A stretch of 8,351 nt of DNA from Pseudomonas sp. (GCA_003527165.1 DPSI01000458.1:1-8351), one strand, 5' to 3'; positions 1-8,351 are shown, counted from the stretch's first letter. Translations and numbers: made by a program. Notes: a model not told the origin generated them from the sequence alone.

Positions 1-917
1 GGCGAATGCGCAACGGCGTAGCCGACATCAAGACATTCCTGATGGTTCTTGCCGCCGTTGACCGTCACCGTGACAAACTTGGTCGCGCCCTCGCCATCGC
101 GCACGATGGACTGCGCCACTTCCATGCTCACTTCGAACACGGCCTGCTTGAGCCTGGTGAACAGCTCACCGCTGGCCTCGGTGACCTCCGGCAACGCCGC
201 CTTGCCGGTCGCCACCAGCATGCAGCAGTCGTTGGTAGAGGTGTCGCCATCGATAGTGATGCGGTTGAAGGACTTGTTCGCCGCATCGCGCACCAGATCC
301 TGCAGTACAGCTTGGCTGACCTTGGCATCAGTGGCGATGTAGCCAAGCATGGTCGCCATGTTCGGGCGAATCATGCCGGCGCCTTTGGAAATACCGGTAA
401 CGGTGACGGTGACGCCCTGGTGCTCGAACTGCCGGCTGGCGCCCTTTGGCAGGGTATCGGTCGTCATGATGCCGGTGGCCGCTTCGGCCCAATGATTTTC
501 GTCCAGGTCAGCCAGGGCGGCGGGCAACGCGGCCTCGATCTTCTCAACCGGCAGCGGCTCCCCGATCACGCCCGTGGAAAACGGCAGAATGGCCCGTTCA
601 TCGACGCCCGTCAGAGCGGCGAGGCTGGCACAACTGCGAACCGCCGCCTGCATCCCCGGCTCGCCAGTGCCCGCGTTGGCGTTGCCAGTGTTGGTCAACA
701 GGTAACGAACCGTTCCCTGTGCACGCTGTTTGGCCAATATCACGGGCGCCGCGCAGAATGCGTTAAGGGTGAACACGCCAGCAACGGTCGATCCTTCGGC
801 ACAGCGCATCACCACGACGTCCTTGCGTCCCGGTCGTTTGATGCCGGCCGAGGCGATCCCGAGCTCGAAACCAGGGACCGGATGCAGTGTAGGTAAGGGA
901 CCAAGACCGACAGCCAT
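1..917 (-). CDS. argJ: Glutamate N-acetyltransferase / amino-acid acetyltransferase ArgJ (3' end missing)
   Basis: ArgJ transfers the acetyl group of N-acetylornithine to glutamate, and in bifunctional forms also makes N-acetylglutamate from acetyl-CoA, in the cytoplasmic arginine pathway. The visible 305 codons begin MAVGLGPLPTLHPVPGFELG. The family's self-cleavage and active-site motif, reading KGAGMIRPNMATMLGYIAT, is intact, with the nucleophilic Thr at about residue 189 (codon 353..351). Proenzymes of this family are cut just before this Thr to give alpha and beta chains. Near the window edge the segment VRDGEGATKFVTVTVNGG is another family-typical stretch. Full-length proteins are about 405 residues, so roughly 100 C-terminal residues lie outside the window. 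The start is chosen on family similarity and on a strong TAAGGAG six bases upstream. It lies downstream of secA on the same strand, with a terminator between them. Identification is firm; whether it is mono- or bifunctional cannot be told from the sequence. Confidence 0.96.
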   Translation of the reverse strand, partial: MAVGLGPLPTLHPVPGFELGIASAGIKRPGRKDVVVMRCAEGSTVAGVFTLNAFCAAPVILAKQRAQGTVRYLLTNTGNANAGTGEPGMQAAVRSCASLAALTGVDERAILPFSTGVIGEPLPVEKIEAALPAALADLDENHWAEAATGIMTTDTLPKGASRQFEHQGVTVTVTGISKGAGMIRPNMATMLGYIATDAKVSQAVLQDLVRDAANKSFNRITIDGDTSTNDCCMLVATGKAALPEVTEASGELFTRLKQAVFEVSMEVAQSIVRDGEGATKFVTVTVNGGKNHQECLDVGYAVAHS

Positions 918-923
918 GATGCA

Positions 924-930
924 CTCCTTA
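924..930 (-). promoter_or_regulatory. Ribosome binding site of argJ
   Basis: The minus strand reads TAAGGAG, a near-perfect Shine-Dalgarno sequence, with six bases (TGCATC) before the ATG at 917. It fixes the argJ start. A GTG two codons upstream is out of frame and lies inside this spacing, so it is not a competing start. Confidence 0.85.
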
Positions 931-939
931 GAACGATTG

Positions 940-956
940 GGTGGCCTGGAGCCACC
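940..956 (-). other. Small hairpin in the argJ leader
   Basis: The arms GGTGGC and GCCACC are exact inverted repeats of 6 bp around a 5-base loop. They sit between the secA terminator and the argJ ribosome binding site. No T-tract follows on either strand, so it is not an intrinsic terminator. In the transcript it would form a short stem ending nine bases before the Shine-Dalgarno. A role in translation or mRNA stability is possible but not shown. Confidence 0.4.
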
Positions 957-969
957 GTGAAACGGGGAG

Positions 970-1003
970 AAAAACGCCGCGAGCGGCTAAGCCGGTCGCG
1001 GCG
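970..1003 (-). terminator. Intrinsic terminator after secA
   Basis: Arms at 975-982 and 996-1003 (CGCCGCGA / TCGCGGCG) form a perfect 8-bp GC-rich stem. After a G/G mismatch, a further 4 bp (984-987 with 991-994) close on the 3-base loop TAA. On the minus strand the stem is followed directly by TTTTT (974-970) and then CTCC. This is a classic Rho-independent terminator placed 22 bases after the secA stop codon. It should end most secA transcripts before argJ. Confidence 0.88.
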
Positions 1004-1025
1004 CGGGCCATAGCGAACGGAGCGG

Positions 1026-3764
<2,739 letters not shown>

Positions 3765-3835
3765 ATCGACAAAGACTTCCATGCTGGGGATGGAGGCACG
3801 GCCGCAGGGCCACTACGGCTGCGTGCAAAGGGGGC

Positions 3836-3863
3836 ATTCTACTCGGAAACGCCTGAGAGAAAA
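3836..3863 (-). promoter_or_regulatory. Probable sigma70 promoter of secA
   Basis: On the minus strand a -10 element TAGAAT (3841-3836, five of six consensus positions) lies 16 bases after TTTTCT (3863-3858), a weak -35. Transcription would begin near 3829, giving a leader of about 65 bases before the secA ATG. The -10 is good but the -35 is poor, so the call is moderate. Confidence 0.42.
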
Positions 3864-4042
3864 GGTGCCTGCTGCGCAGCTATGGCAGCCAGCGGGGCGG
3901 TGAACCCACCGACCCGACGGTCACGTCCGAGAGCTGCGCCGGCGATTGGCCAGTATTCTTCAGCAAGCGCGGGCGCCTGCTGCTACACAGCTGTCCGCCA
4001 GTCATAACGAGAGGATCGCGCGCTCAGGAGCTTTCTTAGCTC

Positions 4043-4051
4043 TGCTAATAT
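4043..4051 (+). promoter_or_regulatory. Probable extended -10 promoter of dciA
   Basis: TGCTAATAT is an extended -10: TG, one base, then TAATAT (four of six consensus positions). No good -35 is visible 16-18 bases upstream, as is often so for extended -10 promoters. Initiation would fall near 4058, leaving a short leader of about 27 bases with only a weak Shine-Dalgarno (CGGGT) before the ATG at 4085. A short dyad GAGC/GCTC (4028-4031, 4039-4042) sits just upstream. Confidence 0.4.
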
Positions 4052-4084
4052 GACCGCTCGTTTTTTCACCCTCGGGTCATTGCC

Positions 4085-4546
4085 ATGTCGTTGCGCCCCC
4101 TGCCAGCCAAAGCACCCGCTTCGCTGCTGCGCGAGGCAAAGCCGCTGAAAGCCTTGTTCGGCGAGGCAAGGCGGCTCGACCGCCTGCAGCAACTGGTCGA
4201 AAGCCAACTGCAACCTGCGGCACGGGAGTATTGCCGGGTGGCTTCATGGCGCGAAGGCACCCTGCTGCTCATCGTTACGGATGGCCATTGGGCGACTCGC
4301 CTGCGTTACCAGCAACGCCGGTTGCAACGTCAGTTGCAGGGTATGGAAGAATTTAGAGACCTGAGCAGAATCCTGTTCAAGGTTCAGCCTCCCGAAACGC
4401 CACGGCACAAACCCGGACCGGCACCGGAACTGTCAGTGCGTGCAGCAGACAACCTTCAGGAAACCGCGCGAGGCATCACGGACCCTAGACTCAAGGCCGC
4501 GCTCGAACGACTCGCCAGCCACGCCCGCCCTGCCGTCGACGATTGA
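4085..4546 (+). CDS. dciA: DciA-type DUF721 protein, replicative helicase operator
   Basis: The 153-residue product matches the DUF721/DciA family. DciA proteins bind the replicative helicase DnaB and help load it at the origin, doing the job of the phage-derived DnaC/DnaI loaders found in enterobacteria and Bacillus. The N-terminal half carries the family pattern: a helical region with LQQLVESQLQP (about residues 34-44), then SWREGTLLLIVTDGHWATRLRY (54-75) with two Trp at 55 and 69, then a basic helix QQRRLQRQLQG. The C-terminal third (from about 101, rich in Pro, Ala and charged residues) looks disordered, also typical. It is divergent from secA; I recall DciA near lpxC and secA in P. aeruginosa. 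The start is the first ATG after the extended -10, although its ribosome binding site is weak. Family assignment is strong; function is by family. Confidence 0.88.
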   Translation: MSLRPLPAKAPASLLREAKPLKALFGEARRLDRLQQLVESQLQPAAREYCRVASWREGTLLLIVTDGHWATRLRYQQRRLQRQLQGMEEFRDLSRILFKVQPPETPRHKPGPAPELSVRAADNLQETARGITDPRLKAALERLASHARPAVDD

Positions 4547-4654
4547 TCAGCGCCTGCGAGGTACGGCTGAGGCTGAGTGCTTGGATGGTTGAAAGTGCAA
4601 CCCACCTGAGCCAGCGTTAGGATGTCGCAGACTCAACCGAGAATCGAGGTATTG

Positions 4655-4690
4655 ATGCCTATGCATTCGAGCGGCCACCCACCATGCTGA
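4655..4690 (+). CDS. Possible 11-codon leader ORF overlapping the next gene
   Basis: A short frame, MPMHSSGHPPC then TGA, is preceded by CGAGGT with good spacing (about six bases) to its ATG. Its stop codon at 4688-4690 falls one base after the ATG at 4684 of the downstream membrane-protein gene, which itself has no Shine-Dalgarno. The arrangement ATGCTGA is what translational coupling by termination and reinitiation would look like. The peptide resembles nothing known to me, and the reading is an inference from spacing alone. Confidence 0.28.
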   Translation: MPMHSSGHPPC

Positions 4691-5148
4691 TCGGCGCCCT
4701 GCTGGTCGCCACCTGGGTGATATTGCTGATTCGCTATCCCCTTCGAGCGGTTCCGATTTCGCTGGGCGCGCTCCTCGGCCTGGGCCTGGTTGCCGCATGG
4801 GTGATCTGGCAGGAGCAGCGTGAAGAGCAGCTACTGGCTCAACTTGAATTACGGCTGACCTACGCCCCCGAGACCTGCCCGGCCGCACAACCACTGCGTA
4901 TCACACTCGACAACCACAGCCCGAACCCTCTGCGAAAGCTGCGCTGGGAGGTCGCCGCCTACTCGCCCGGCTCCAGCCTGAACCTGGTGACTTCGAACTA
5001 CGATGCGCCGCAATACCGCGGCCCCGGCGATCTGCAACCTGGCCAACGCTGGGAATCCTGTGCACCTTTGCCGCCACTGCGCCCGGGTTACCGCAGCAGC
5101 AATCTGGAGTTTCGCGCCGAGCGCCTTCAGGGCCGCTTTGCCAGCTGA
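4684..5148 (+). CDS. Hypothetical inner-membrane protein with a soluble C-terminal domain
   Basis: The function of this 154-residue protein is not recognised. Two hydrophobic segments are visible at residues 1-16 and about 23-42, joined by a short loop with Arg17 and Arg21. By the positive-inside rule this loop would be cytoplasmic, which puts the roughly 110-residue C-terminal part in the periplasm. That part (LELRLTY..., LRITLDNHSPNPLRKLRWEV at 71-90, ...PPLRPGYRSSNLEFRAERLQG) has the alternating pattern of a beta-sandwich. The phrase 'N.S.NPL.kl.w.v.ayspg' recalls FxLYD/DUF3426-type extracytoplasmic domains, but this is only a resemblance. Two Cys (65 and 126) could pair in the periplasm. 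I recall similar small pseudomonad proteins annotated, without clear basis, as 'multidrug transporter'. ATG at 4684 is the only ATG, GTG or TTG after the in-frame stop at 4618, and it has no ribosome binding site of its own. Confidence 0.72.
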   Translation: MLIGALLVATWVILLIRYPLRAVPISLGALLGLGLVAAWVIWQEQREEQLLAQLELRLTYAPETCPAAQPLRITLDNHSPNPLRKLRWEVAAYSPGSSLNLVTSNYDAPQYRGPGDLQPGQRWESCAPLPPLRPGYRSSNLEFRAERLQGRFAS

Positions 5149-5159
5149 GATGGCCATCT
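5148..5159. repeat. 12-bp perfect palindrome at the end of the membrane-protein gene
   Basis: AGATGGCCATCT is self-complementary and begins on the last base of the stop codon at 5146-5148. There is no T-tract, and the RNA stem would be only 4 bp, so it is not a terminator. It could be a protein-binding dyad or chance. Confidence 0.3.
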
Positions 5160-5198
5160 GATACGCAGCGCTTTCCATTCTTCGCCAGGCAGCCTATG

Positions 5199-5214
5199 CT
5201 GTATAAGCAACCAG
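5199..5214 (+). promoter_or_regulatory. LexA (SOS) box controlling yebG
   Basis: CTGTATAAGCAACCAG fits the gammaproteobacterial LexA pattern CTG-N10-CAG. The left half CTGTATAA agrees fully with the consensus CTGTATATATATACAG apart from the final position shared with Pseudomonas-type boxes; the right half is more degenerate. It lies 27 bases before the yebG ATG, and the embedded TATAAG (5202-5207) can serve as the -10, so bound LexA would block RNA polymerase directly. yebG is a known LexA-controlled gene in E. coli, which supports the call. Confidence 0.85.
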
Positions 5215-5241
5215 TATTAATCAATTGAGCCGAGGTGGTAG

Positions 5242-5502
5242 ATGGCCGTCGAAGTGGTATACCGCAGCAGCCGGGACCTGGAGCGTTTGTTCATGGATAA
5301 AGCCGAAGCCGATCGTCACGACAAGATGCTTGAACTGGCCGAAGCCCTGGCCGCAGCACTGCAGAAGGCTGCGCCGTCGCTAAGCGAACAGCAGGCCGAC
5401 GACATAGGCATCTTTATGGCCAGGCATCGGGATCTGTTTGCCAAGGCATTCAAAAACAATCCTGAAGCATTAGGGGAACTACCCGCCACCACCGAGGCCT
5501 AG
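5242..5502 (+). CDS. yebG: YebG family DNA-damage-inducible protein
   Basis: The 86-residue product matches YebG, which is induced by the SOS response in E. coli; its molecular role is still unclear. Landmarks are the N-terminal MAVEVVYRSSRDLERLFMDK, the central EADRHDKMLELAEAL (about residues 21-35), and a helical C-terminal half ending in an acidic, Pro/Thr-rich tail. Compared with E. coli YebG, the MAVEV start and the 'KxEAD.hDKML..A..L' block are conserved, and the tail is shorter. The start is supported by GAGGTGG six bases or so upstream and by family similarity. A LexA box lies just upstream, so it should be repressed in undamaged cells. The 89-residue gene follows after 93 bases on the same strand and probably shares the transcript. 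Confidence 0.92.
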   Translation: MAVEVVYRSSRDLERLFMDKAEADRHDKMLELAEALAAALQKAAPSLSEQQADDIGIFMARHRDLFAKAFKNNPEALGELPATTEA

Positions 5503-5565
5503 TGCTTCTTTTTGCCACAGCCCACTCGCCGGGCGGGCGAAACTAGTGTTCCCGCATCCGGTCCA

Positions 5566-5583
5566 TTGAGTGCAGTCACTCAA
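5566..5583 (+). repeat. Perfect 7-bp inverted repeat before the 89-residue gene
   Basis: TTGAGTG and CACTCAA flank the 4-base loop CAGT. It lies directly before the ribosome binding site AGGT and 12 bases before the ATG at 5596. In RNA it would make a compact tetraloop hairpin next to the Shine-Dalgarno; in DNA it is an 18-bp dyad that a regulator could bind. A second GC-rich inverted repeat, TCGCC/GGCGA with a 5-base loop, lies upstream at 5526-5540. Neither is followed by a T-tract, so transcription from yebG should continue through. Confidence 0.5.
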
Positions 5584-5595
5584 CAGGTAATCGGC

Positions 5596-5865
5596 ATGGA
5601 AAGTCCATTCAAGAAGATTAGCGACGTATTTCAACCCACCTACAGCGTGAACTTCAGCATCGAGAAGCCAGACGGCAGCATCCTGCTAACGCTGACCGAT
5701 GCCGCGGGCGTAGCCGTTAAACGCTACATCGCAGCTAACCAGTGGCGCGACGAGCAGCAGCTTGAGAGATTAATCACAAGTCTTCAGTTCAGCCTGGCCA
5801 TCGAACGTGGCGAGCAGGCCAGCGCCTATCGTCTTACCAAACACGCTCACGCAGCCGTCCAGTAA
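5596..5865 (+). CDS. Hypothetical 89-residue protein, likely SOS co-regulated
   Basis: The sequence begins MESPFKKISDVFQPTYSVNF. No domain of known function is recognised. Residues about 16-45 look like beta-strands (YSVNFSIEKPDGSILLTLTDAAGVAVKRYI), followed by helical stretches rich in Glu, Gln and Leu (QWRDEQQLERLITSLQFSLAIERGE). There is no signal peptide or membrane segment, so it is probably cytoplasmic. ATG 5596 is preferred for its AGGT upstream; the frame is open back to a TTG at 5512, but that has poor ribosome binding context. It has no LexA box of its own (no CTG-N10-CAG in the 93-base gap), and no terminator separates it from yebG, so it should be induced with yebG. I recall an uncharacterised gene beside the yebG homologue in the P. 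aeruginosa LexA regulon (PA3413/PA3414), and this is probably its counterpart. Confidence 0.75.
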   Translation: MESPFKKISDVFQPTYSVNFSIEKPDGSILLTLTDAAGVAVKRYIAANQWRDEQQLERLITSLQFSLAIERGEQASAYRLTKHAHAAVQ

Positions 5866-5956
5866 TACCCAGCCTGATTGCCTGCAGGCCACTTCGACTA
5901 CATCCATTCCGATAACAAAAAAACCAATCATTGCCCGATGTCGCCACCCAGCGCGG

Positions 5957-5985
5957 CACCGCTCTCGTCTGGGCGGTGTTTCGTT
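5957..5985 (+). terminator. Probable terminator of the yebG unit
   Basis: Arms at 5957-5964 and 5971-5978 (CACCGCTC / GGGCGGTG) pair over 8 bp with one G-U wobble around the 6-base loop TCGTCT, and the interrupted T-tract TTTCGTT follows. It lies about 90 bases after the stop of the 89-residue gene and before the convergent regulator's 3' end. The T-tract is weak, so termination may be partial. On the minus strand the flank is GC-rich, so it is not an equivalent terminator for the regulator gene. Confidence 0.55.
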
Positions 5986-6012
5986 GGTGGCGGATCGATC
6001 AGGGCAACCGAA

Positions 6013-8351
6013 TCAGAGCCAACCCAGAGCCTTGGCCCTCGCTACCGCTTGTGTTCGCCTGGCGACGCCCAGCTTGGTGTTGATACGCCGCGCATGCGTC
6101 TTAACCGTGTGCAACGAGATGAACAACTGTTCGGCAATTTCCTGATTCGAACAACCCTGGGCGATAAGGCGCAGCACCGTCAGCTCGCGATTACTCAGGA
6201 TCACCTCGTCACTTGGAGCGATCACCTCCTCAGGCTCACGCTCGAATTGCAGCAGTCGGTCACGCAGACCTTCGCCTTTGCCGGCGGGCAACACTTTGGC
6301 AAGCCATTGCGGCTGACGGTGCTGCAACTCGTACAACGGCTTGATCAGCTGCTGTTTCGCAGCCTCGCCGAGGGCCTTGCGCAGCTCCAACTCCGCCTCG
6401 TCATGCCGACCGTCCAGCTGAAGCGCTTCTGCGAGCGTGAACCGGCACTCACAGGCCAGCCCCAACCGCTGCAAACGAAGGTTCTGCTCGATCAGCTCCC
6501 GCAGCGTGTCGATGGCCTGCGAAAAACGTCCCGAAAGCAGATCGATTACAGCAAGATAGCGCTGCACCCTGGGTAGCAACTCGTAAAACCCAGAGGGGGC
6601 CTGATACGTGTGCCCTCCGTATTGCTCCAGTACCTGCATGAATACGGCCCTGGCCTTTTTCAGTTGCCCCTGATGCAACCAGGTCAGCCCGGTGATAAAG
6701 AGTAAAATGCCCCGGAAACGCGCCTCCGGCACATGCCGCCACTGGGTGAGCCGCTCGGCTTCACGCAACCAGTGATAAGCCGTCGGGAATTCCTGATTGC
6801 GAGCAGCCAGTTCCGCCAGCCCGGCGTAGCCGAAGAACACATAGGAATCACCACAGGTTTCAGTCTCGATTCGCCCCTGTTGATATGCCTCGCGGGCCGA
6901 CTCGTCGAGCCCCTGATAAGCCAGCAGGTGACCCTGTAGCAACTTTAACCGGCCGATAATCGGGCTATGCCTGACATTGTCGCGCAACACCATCAGCGAC
7001 TCTTCAAGCACCCCGACAGCCCGTTCGAACTCGCCGGTAAGCTCCAGCAGCTGGATTCGGTCGACGTTCAGCATTGCCTCATACAACACGCTGCCCTTGA
7101 GCCGCGCCAGCTTCATACCTTCGCTGTTGTAATGCTGCGCCAACTCGAGCTGGCCTTCAGCCATAGCCTGCTGAGACAACGCCTGATAACACAGCACTCG
7201 CTGCGCCCAGGCGTGATCGGACAAAACTTCCAGCGCCTGGAGACAGTAACTCCGGGCCTCGGGCTCGCCACGCAACCGCGCGAGAAAGCCGCGCAAGGCC
7301 TGCCACTGAGCTAACAGCTGTGCCTGACGCCGAGCATCGGGCTGCGGAAAGAACTTCGTCAGGTCGGCAAGGCAATCATCCACTTCATCGAGCCGGGCTG
7401 AAATGATCAACGCCCAGCCATGTAGCACGATCAACCGAGTCGTGCTGTTGAATAGATCCTGCGGCAGCTCGCCGCGCCACTTCATGAAATGCGAGACGTT
7501 GTCGCCGATGAGCAATTGTTCCTGCCCGTAGCGCTGAAGAAAATTGGCTGCGACCTCCGGCTGCCGCGCCCATAGCGCATGCTCCACCGCTTCACGCATC
7601 TCGCCGCGATTGGCAAACCATTGACACGCGCGCAGATGAGTCTGGGTCGGCGATACCGCTTCAGGCATGCGCTGCAATATCAGCGCTAACGGTCGCCACA
7701 GGCGAAACCATTCGCCGCAGTTGTCGATCTGGCGAATGAACAACTGGAACATTTTCAGCACATCGAGGATGTCACCTCCGATCCCATCGAGCACATGCTC
7801 GCATAGCTGCGGTGAAAAACGGGGCATGCGAGCCAGCGCGAACAGCGCTCGGCTAACATCTTCGCTCTGCCCTTCGAGCACTTCTCGTTGAATGTAATCC
7901 CTCAGCAAGGGCGTTCCCGCCACCAAGCGCTCGCGCACCGCCTGCTCGTTAGCATTCAACAGCAGCAGACTGACGCCGGCCAGCCATCCTTCGCTGCCCG
8001 CCAATAGTTGCTTGAAGGTATCGTCGGCGAGCTCCAGGCGGTGTGCCTGAAGTAGCTGCCTAAGCTCACCATCAGTCAGCGCTAAGGCCTCGGCCTCCAG
8101 TTCGAACAGGTCGCCCTGCAGCAAAAGCCGGGGCAGCTTCCAGGCGGGTTGCCGACGGCTGCTTACCCACCAATTGACGAATTCGGGACCTCTTTCGAGA
8201 AGCAGGTCGAGGCAAGCATCGAACTGCACGGTTGCTTCTCGCGGATAATCATCCAGCATGATCCATAGCGGCTGCTGGAATTCATTCAACAGGTCGACGA
8301 GATCCTGCTGCACGTCCCCGCTTGCTACGGATGAGCTGTTCAGCACCCGAC
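6013..8351 (-). CDS. MalT-type LuxR family transcriptional regulator (5' end missing)
   Basis: The visible part, some 778 codons, belongs to the large ATP-dependent MalT/AlkS/AcoK-like LuxR regulators of about 900 residues, which need ATP and an inducer to activate transcription. The first visible residues contain the NTPase Walker B stretch PLWIMLDDYP and then the family's WWVSSRRQPAWKLPRLLLQGDLFEL segment. The P-loop and roughly the first 120-130 residues lie beyond the window, so the true start is not seen. The middle is a long alpha-helical array with TPR/MalT-repeat character (many 'A..L...G....A' units), the likely sensor region. The last 61 residues, coded by 6198..6016, are a clear LuxR helix-turn-helix: LSNRELTVLRLIAQGCSNQE, then IAEQLFISLHTVKTHARRIN. 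The final codon is followed by TGA. It converges on the SOS pair, and no target gene is visible here. The inducer is unknown; it need not be maltotriose. Confidence 0.92.
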   Translation of the reverse strand, partial: RVLNSSSVASGDVQQDLVDLLNEFQQPLWIMLDDYPREATVQFDACLDLLLERGPEFVNWWVSSRRQPAWKLPRLLLQGDLFELEAEALALTDGELRQLLQAHRLELADDTFKQLLAGSEGWLAGVSLLLLNANEQAVRERLVAGTPLLRDYIQREVLEGQSEDVSRALFALARMPRFSPQLCEHVLDGIGGDILDVLKMFQLFIRQIDNCGEWFRLWRPLALILQRMPEAVSPTQTHLRACQWFANRGEMREAVEHALWARQPEVAANFLQRYGQEQLLIGDNVSHFMKWRGELPQDLFNSTTRLIVLHGWALIISARLDEVDDCLADLTKFFPQPDARRQAQLLAQWQALRGFLARLRGEPEARSYCLQALEVLSDHAWAQRVLCYQALSQQAMAEGQLELAQHYNSEGMKLARLKGSVLYEAMLNVDRIQLLELTGEFERAVGVLEESLMVLRDNVRHSPIIGRLKLLQGHLLAYQGLDESAREAYQQGRIETETCGDSYVFFGYAGLAELAARNQEFPTAYHWLREAERLTQWRHVPEARFRGILLFITGLTWLHQGQLKKARAVFMQVLEQYGGHTYQAPSGFYELLPRVQRYLAVIDLLSGRFSQAIDTLRELIEQNLRLQRLGLACECRFTLAEALQLDGRHDEAELELRKALGEAAKQQLIKPLYELQHRQPQWLAKVLPAGKGEGLRDRLLQFEREPEEVIAPSDEVILSNRELTVLRLIAQGCSNQEIAEQLFISLHTVKTHARRINTKLGVARRTQAVARAKALGWL

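Larger units (their letters stand above)
3765..4084. other. Divergent intergenic region between secA and dciA
   Basis: This stretch of about 320 bp holds no convincing gene. It carries the likely secA promoter and leader on the minus side and the dciA promoter on the plus side. Other structure includes an imperfect hairpin in the secA leader (3796-3826: arms GCAC/GTGC and GCCG/CGGC with a bulge), the palindrome GCTGCGCAGC at 3871-3880, a hairpin at 3894-3915 (CGGTG/CACCG plus three flanking GC pairs across a mismatch), and the palindrome ACAGCTGT at 3987-3994. None is followed by a T-tract. Open frames crossing it are short and show no recognisable protein. Confidence 0.6.

Noticed and set aside
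6..896. A 296-residue open frame on the plus strand opposite argJ
   Set aside because: It is the antisense of argJ, whose translation matches the family throughout. The plus-strand product looks like no known protein and has no ribosome binding site.
3765..3782. secA starting at ATG 3782, adding MEVFVD
   Set aside because: Family members begin MFAPL-KKLFGSK, matching ATG 3764, and there is no good Shine-Dalgarno before 3782.
4571..4614. Intrinsic terminator after dciA
   Set aside because: The hairpin around GGTTG/CAACC is imperfect and no T-tract follows on either strand, so it does not meet the usual form.
5512..5865. A longer version of the 89-residue protein starting at TTG 5512
   Set aside because: The TTG lacks a well-spaced ribosome binding site, and the extra 28 residues cover the inverted repeats and look non-coding. 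ATG 5596 has AGGT upstream.
5880..5889. GCCTGCAGGC palindrome just after the 89-residue gene
   Set aside because: A 10-bp palindrome would form only a very short RNA stem, and no T-tract follows. In a high-GC sequence it is likely chance.
5878..6576. A 232-residue plus-strand frame over the 3' end of the regulator
   Set aside because: It mostly overlaps the LuxR helix-turn-helix coding region in antisense. It contains the terminator hairpin and has no family signature.

Overview
The window looks like a chromosomal segment of a gammaproteobacterium of the Pseudomonas group (Pseudomonas or Stutzerimonas type). The base composition is high-GC. SecA, ArgJ, DciA and YebG all read like pseudomonad proteins, DciA is present (enterobacteria use DnaC instead), and the order argJ–secA–dciA, as I remember it, is a pseudomonad arrangement. 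I see no mobile element, CRISPR array, rRNA or tRNA.

Layout. On the minus strand from the left edge lie argJ (3' end cut off by the window) and, upstream of it, secA. A strong intrinsic terminator separates them. An intergenic stretch of about 320 bp follows, holding a probable secA promoter on the minus strand and an extended -10 promoter for the divergent plus-strand gene dciA. Next on the plus strand are a small two-helix inner-membrane protein of unknown function, whose start codon overlaps the end of a possible 11-codon leader ORF, then yebG under a recognisable LexA (SOS) box, then an 89-residue protein of unknown function that probably shares the yebG transcript. A terminator-like hairpin follows this pair. 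The right third of the window is the 3' part of a large MalT-type LuxR regulator on the minus strand. It converges on the SOS pair and loses its N-terminal P-loop to the window edge.

How the genes relate. ArgJ (arginine biosynthesis), SecA (protein export) and DciA (loading of the replicative helicase) are core housekeeping functions that are neighbours rather than a pathway. YebG and the 89-residue protein form a candidate DNA-damage-inducible unit. The MalT-like regulator appears unrelated to them, and its target genes are probably outside the window.

I do not find a clearly new multi-gene system. The points most worth a second look are the uncharacterised SOS-linked 89-residue protein with a perfect hairpin before its start, the overlapping leader ORF at the membrane-protein gene, the terminator ahead of argJ without an obvious promoter behind it, and an apparent synteny junction between dciA and the membrane-protein/yebG block.
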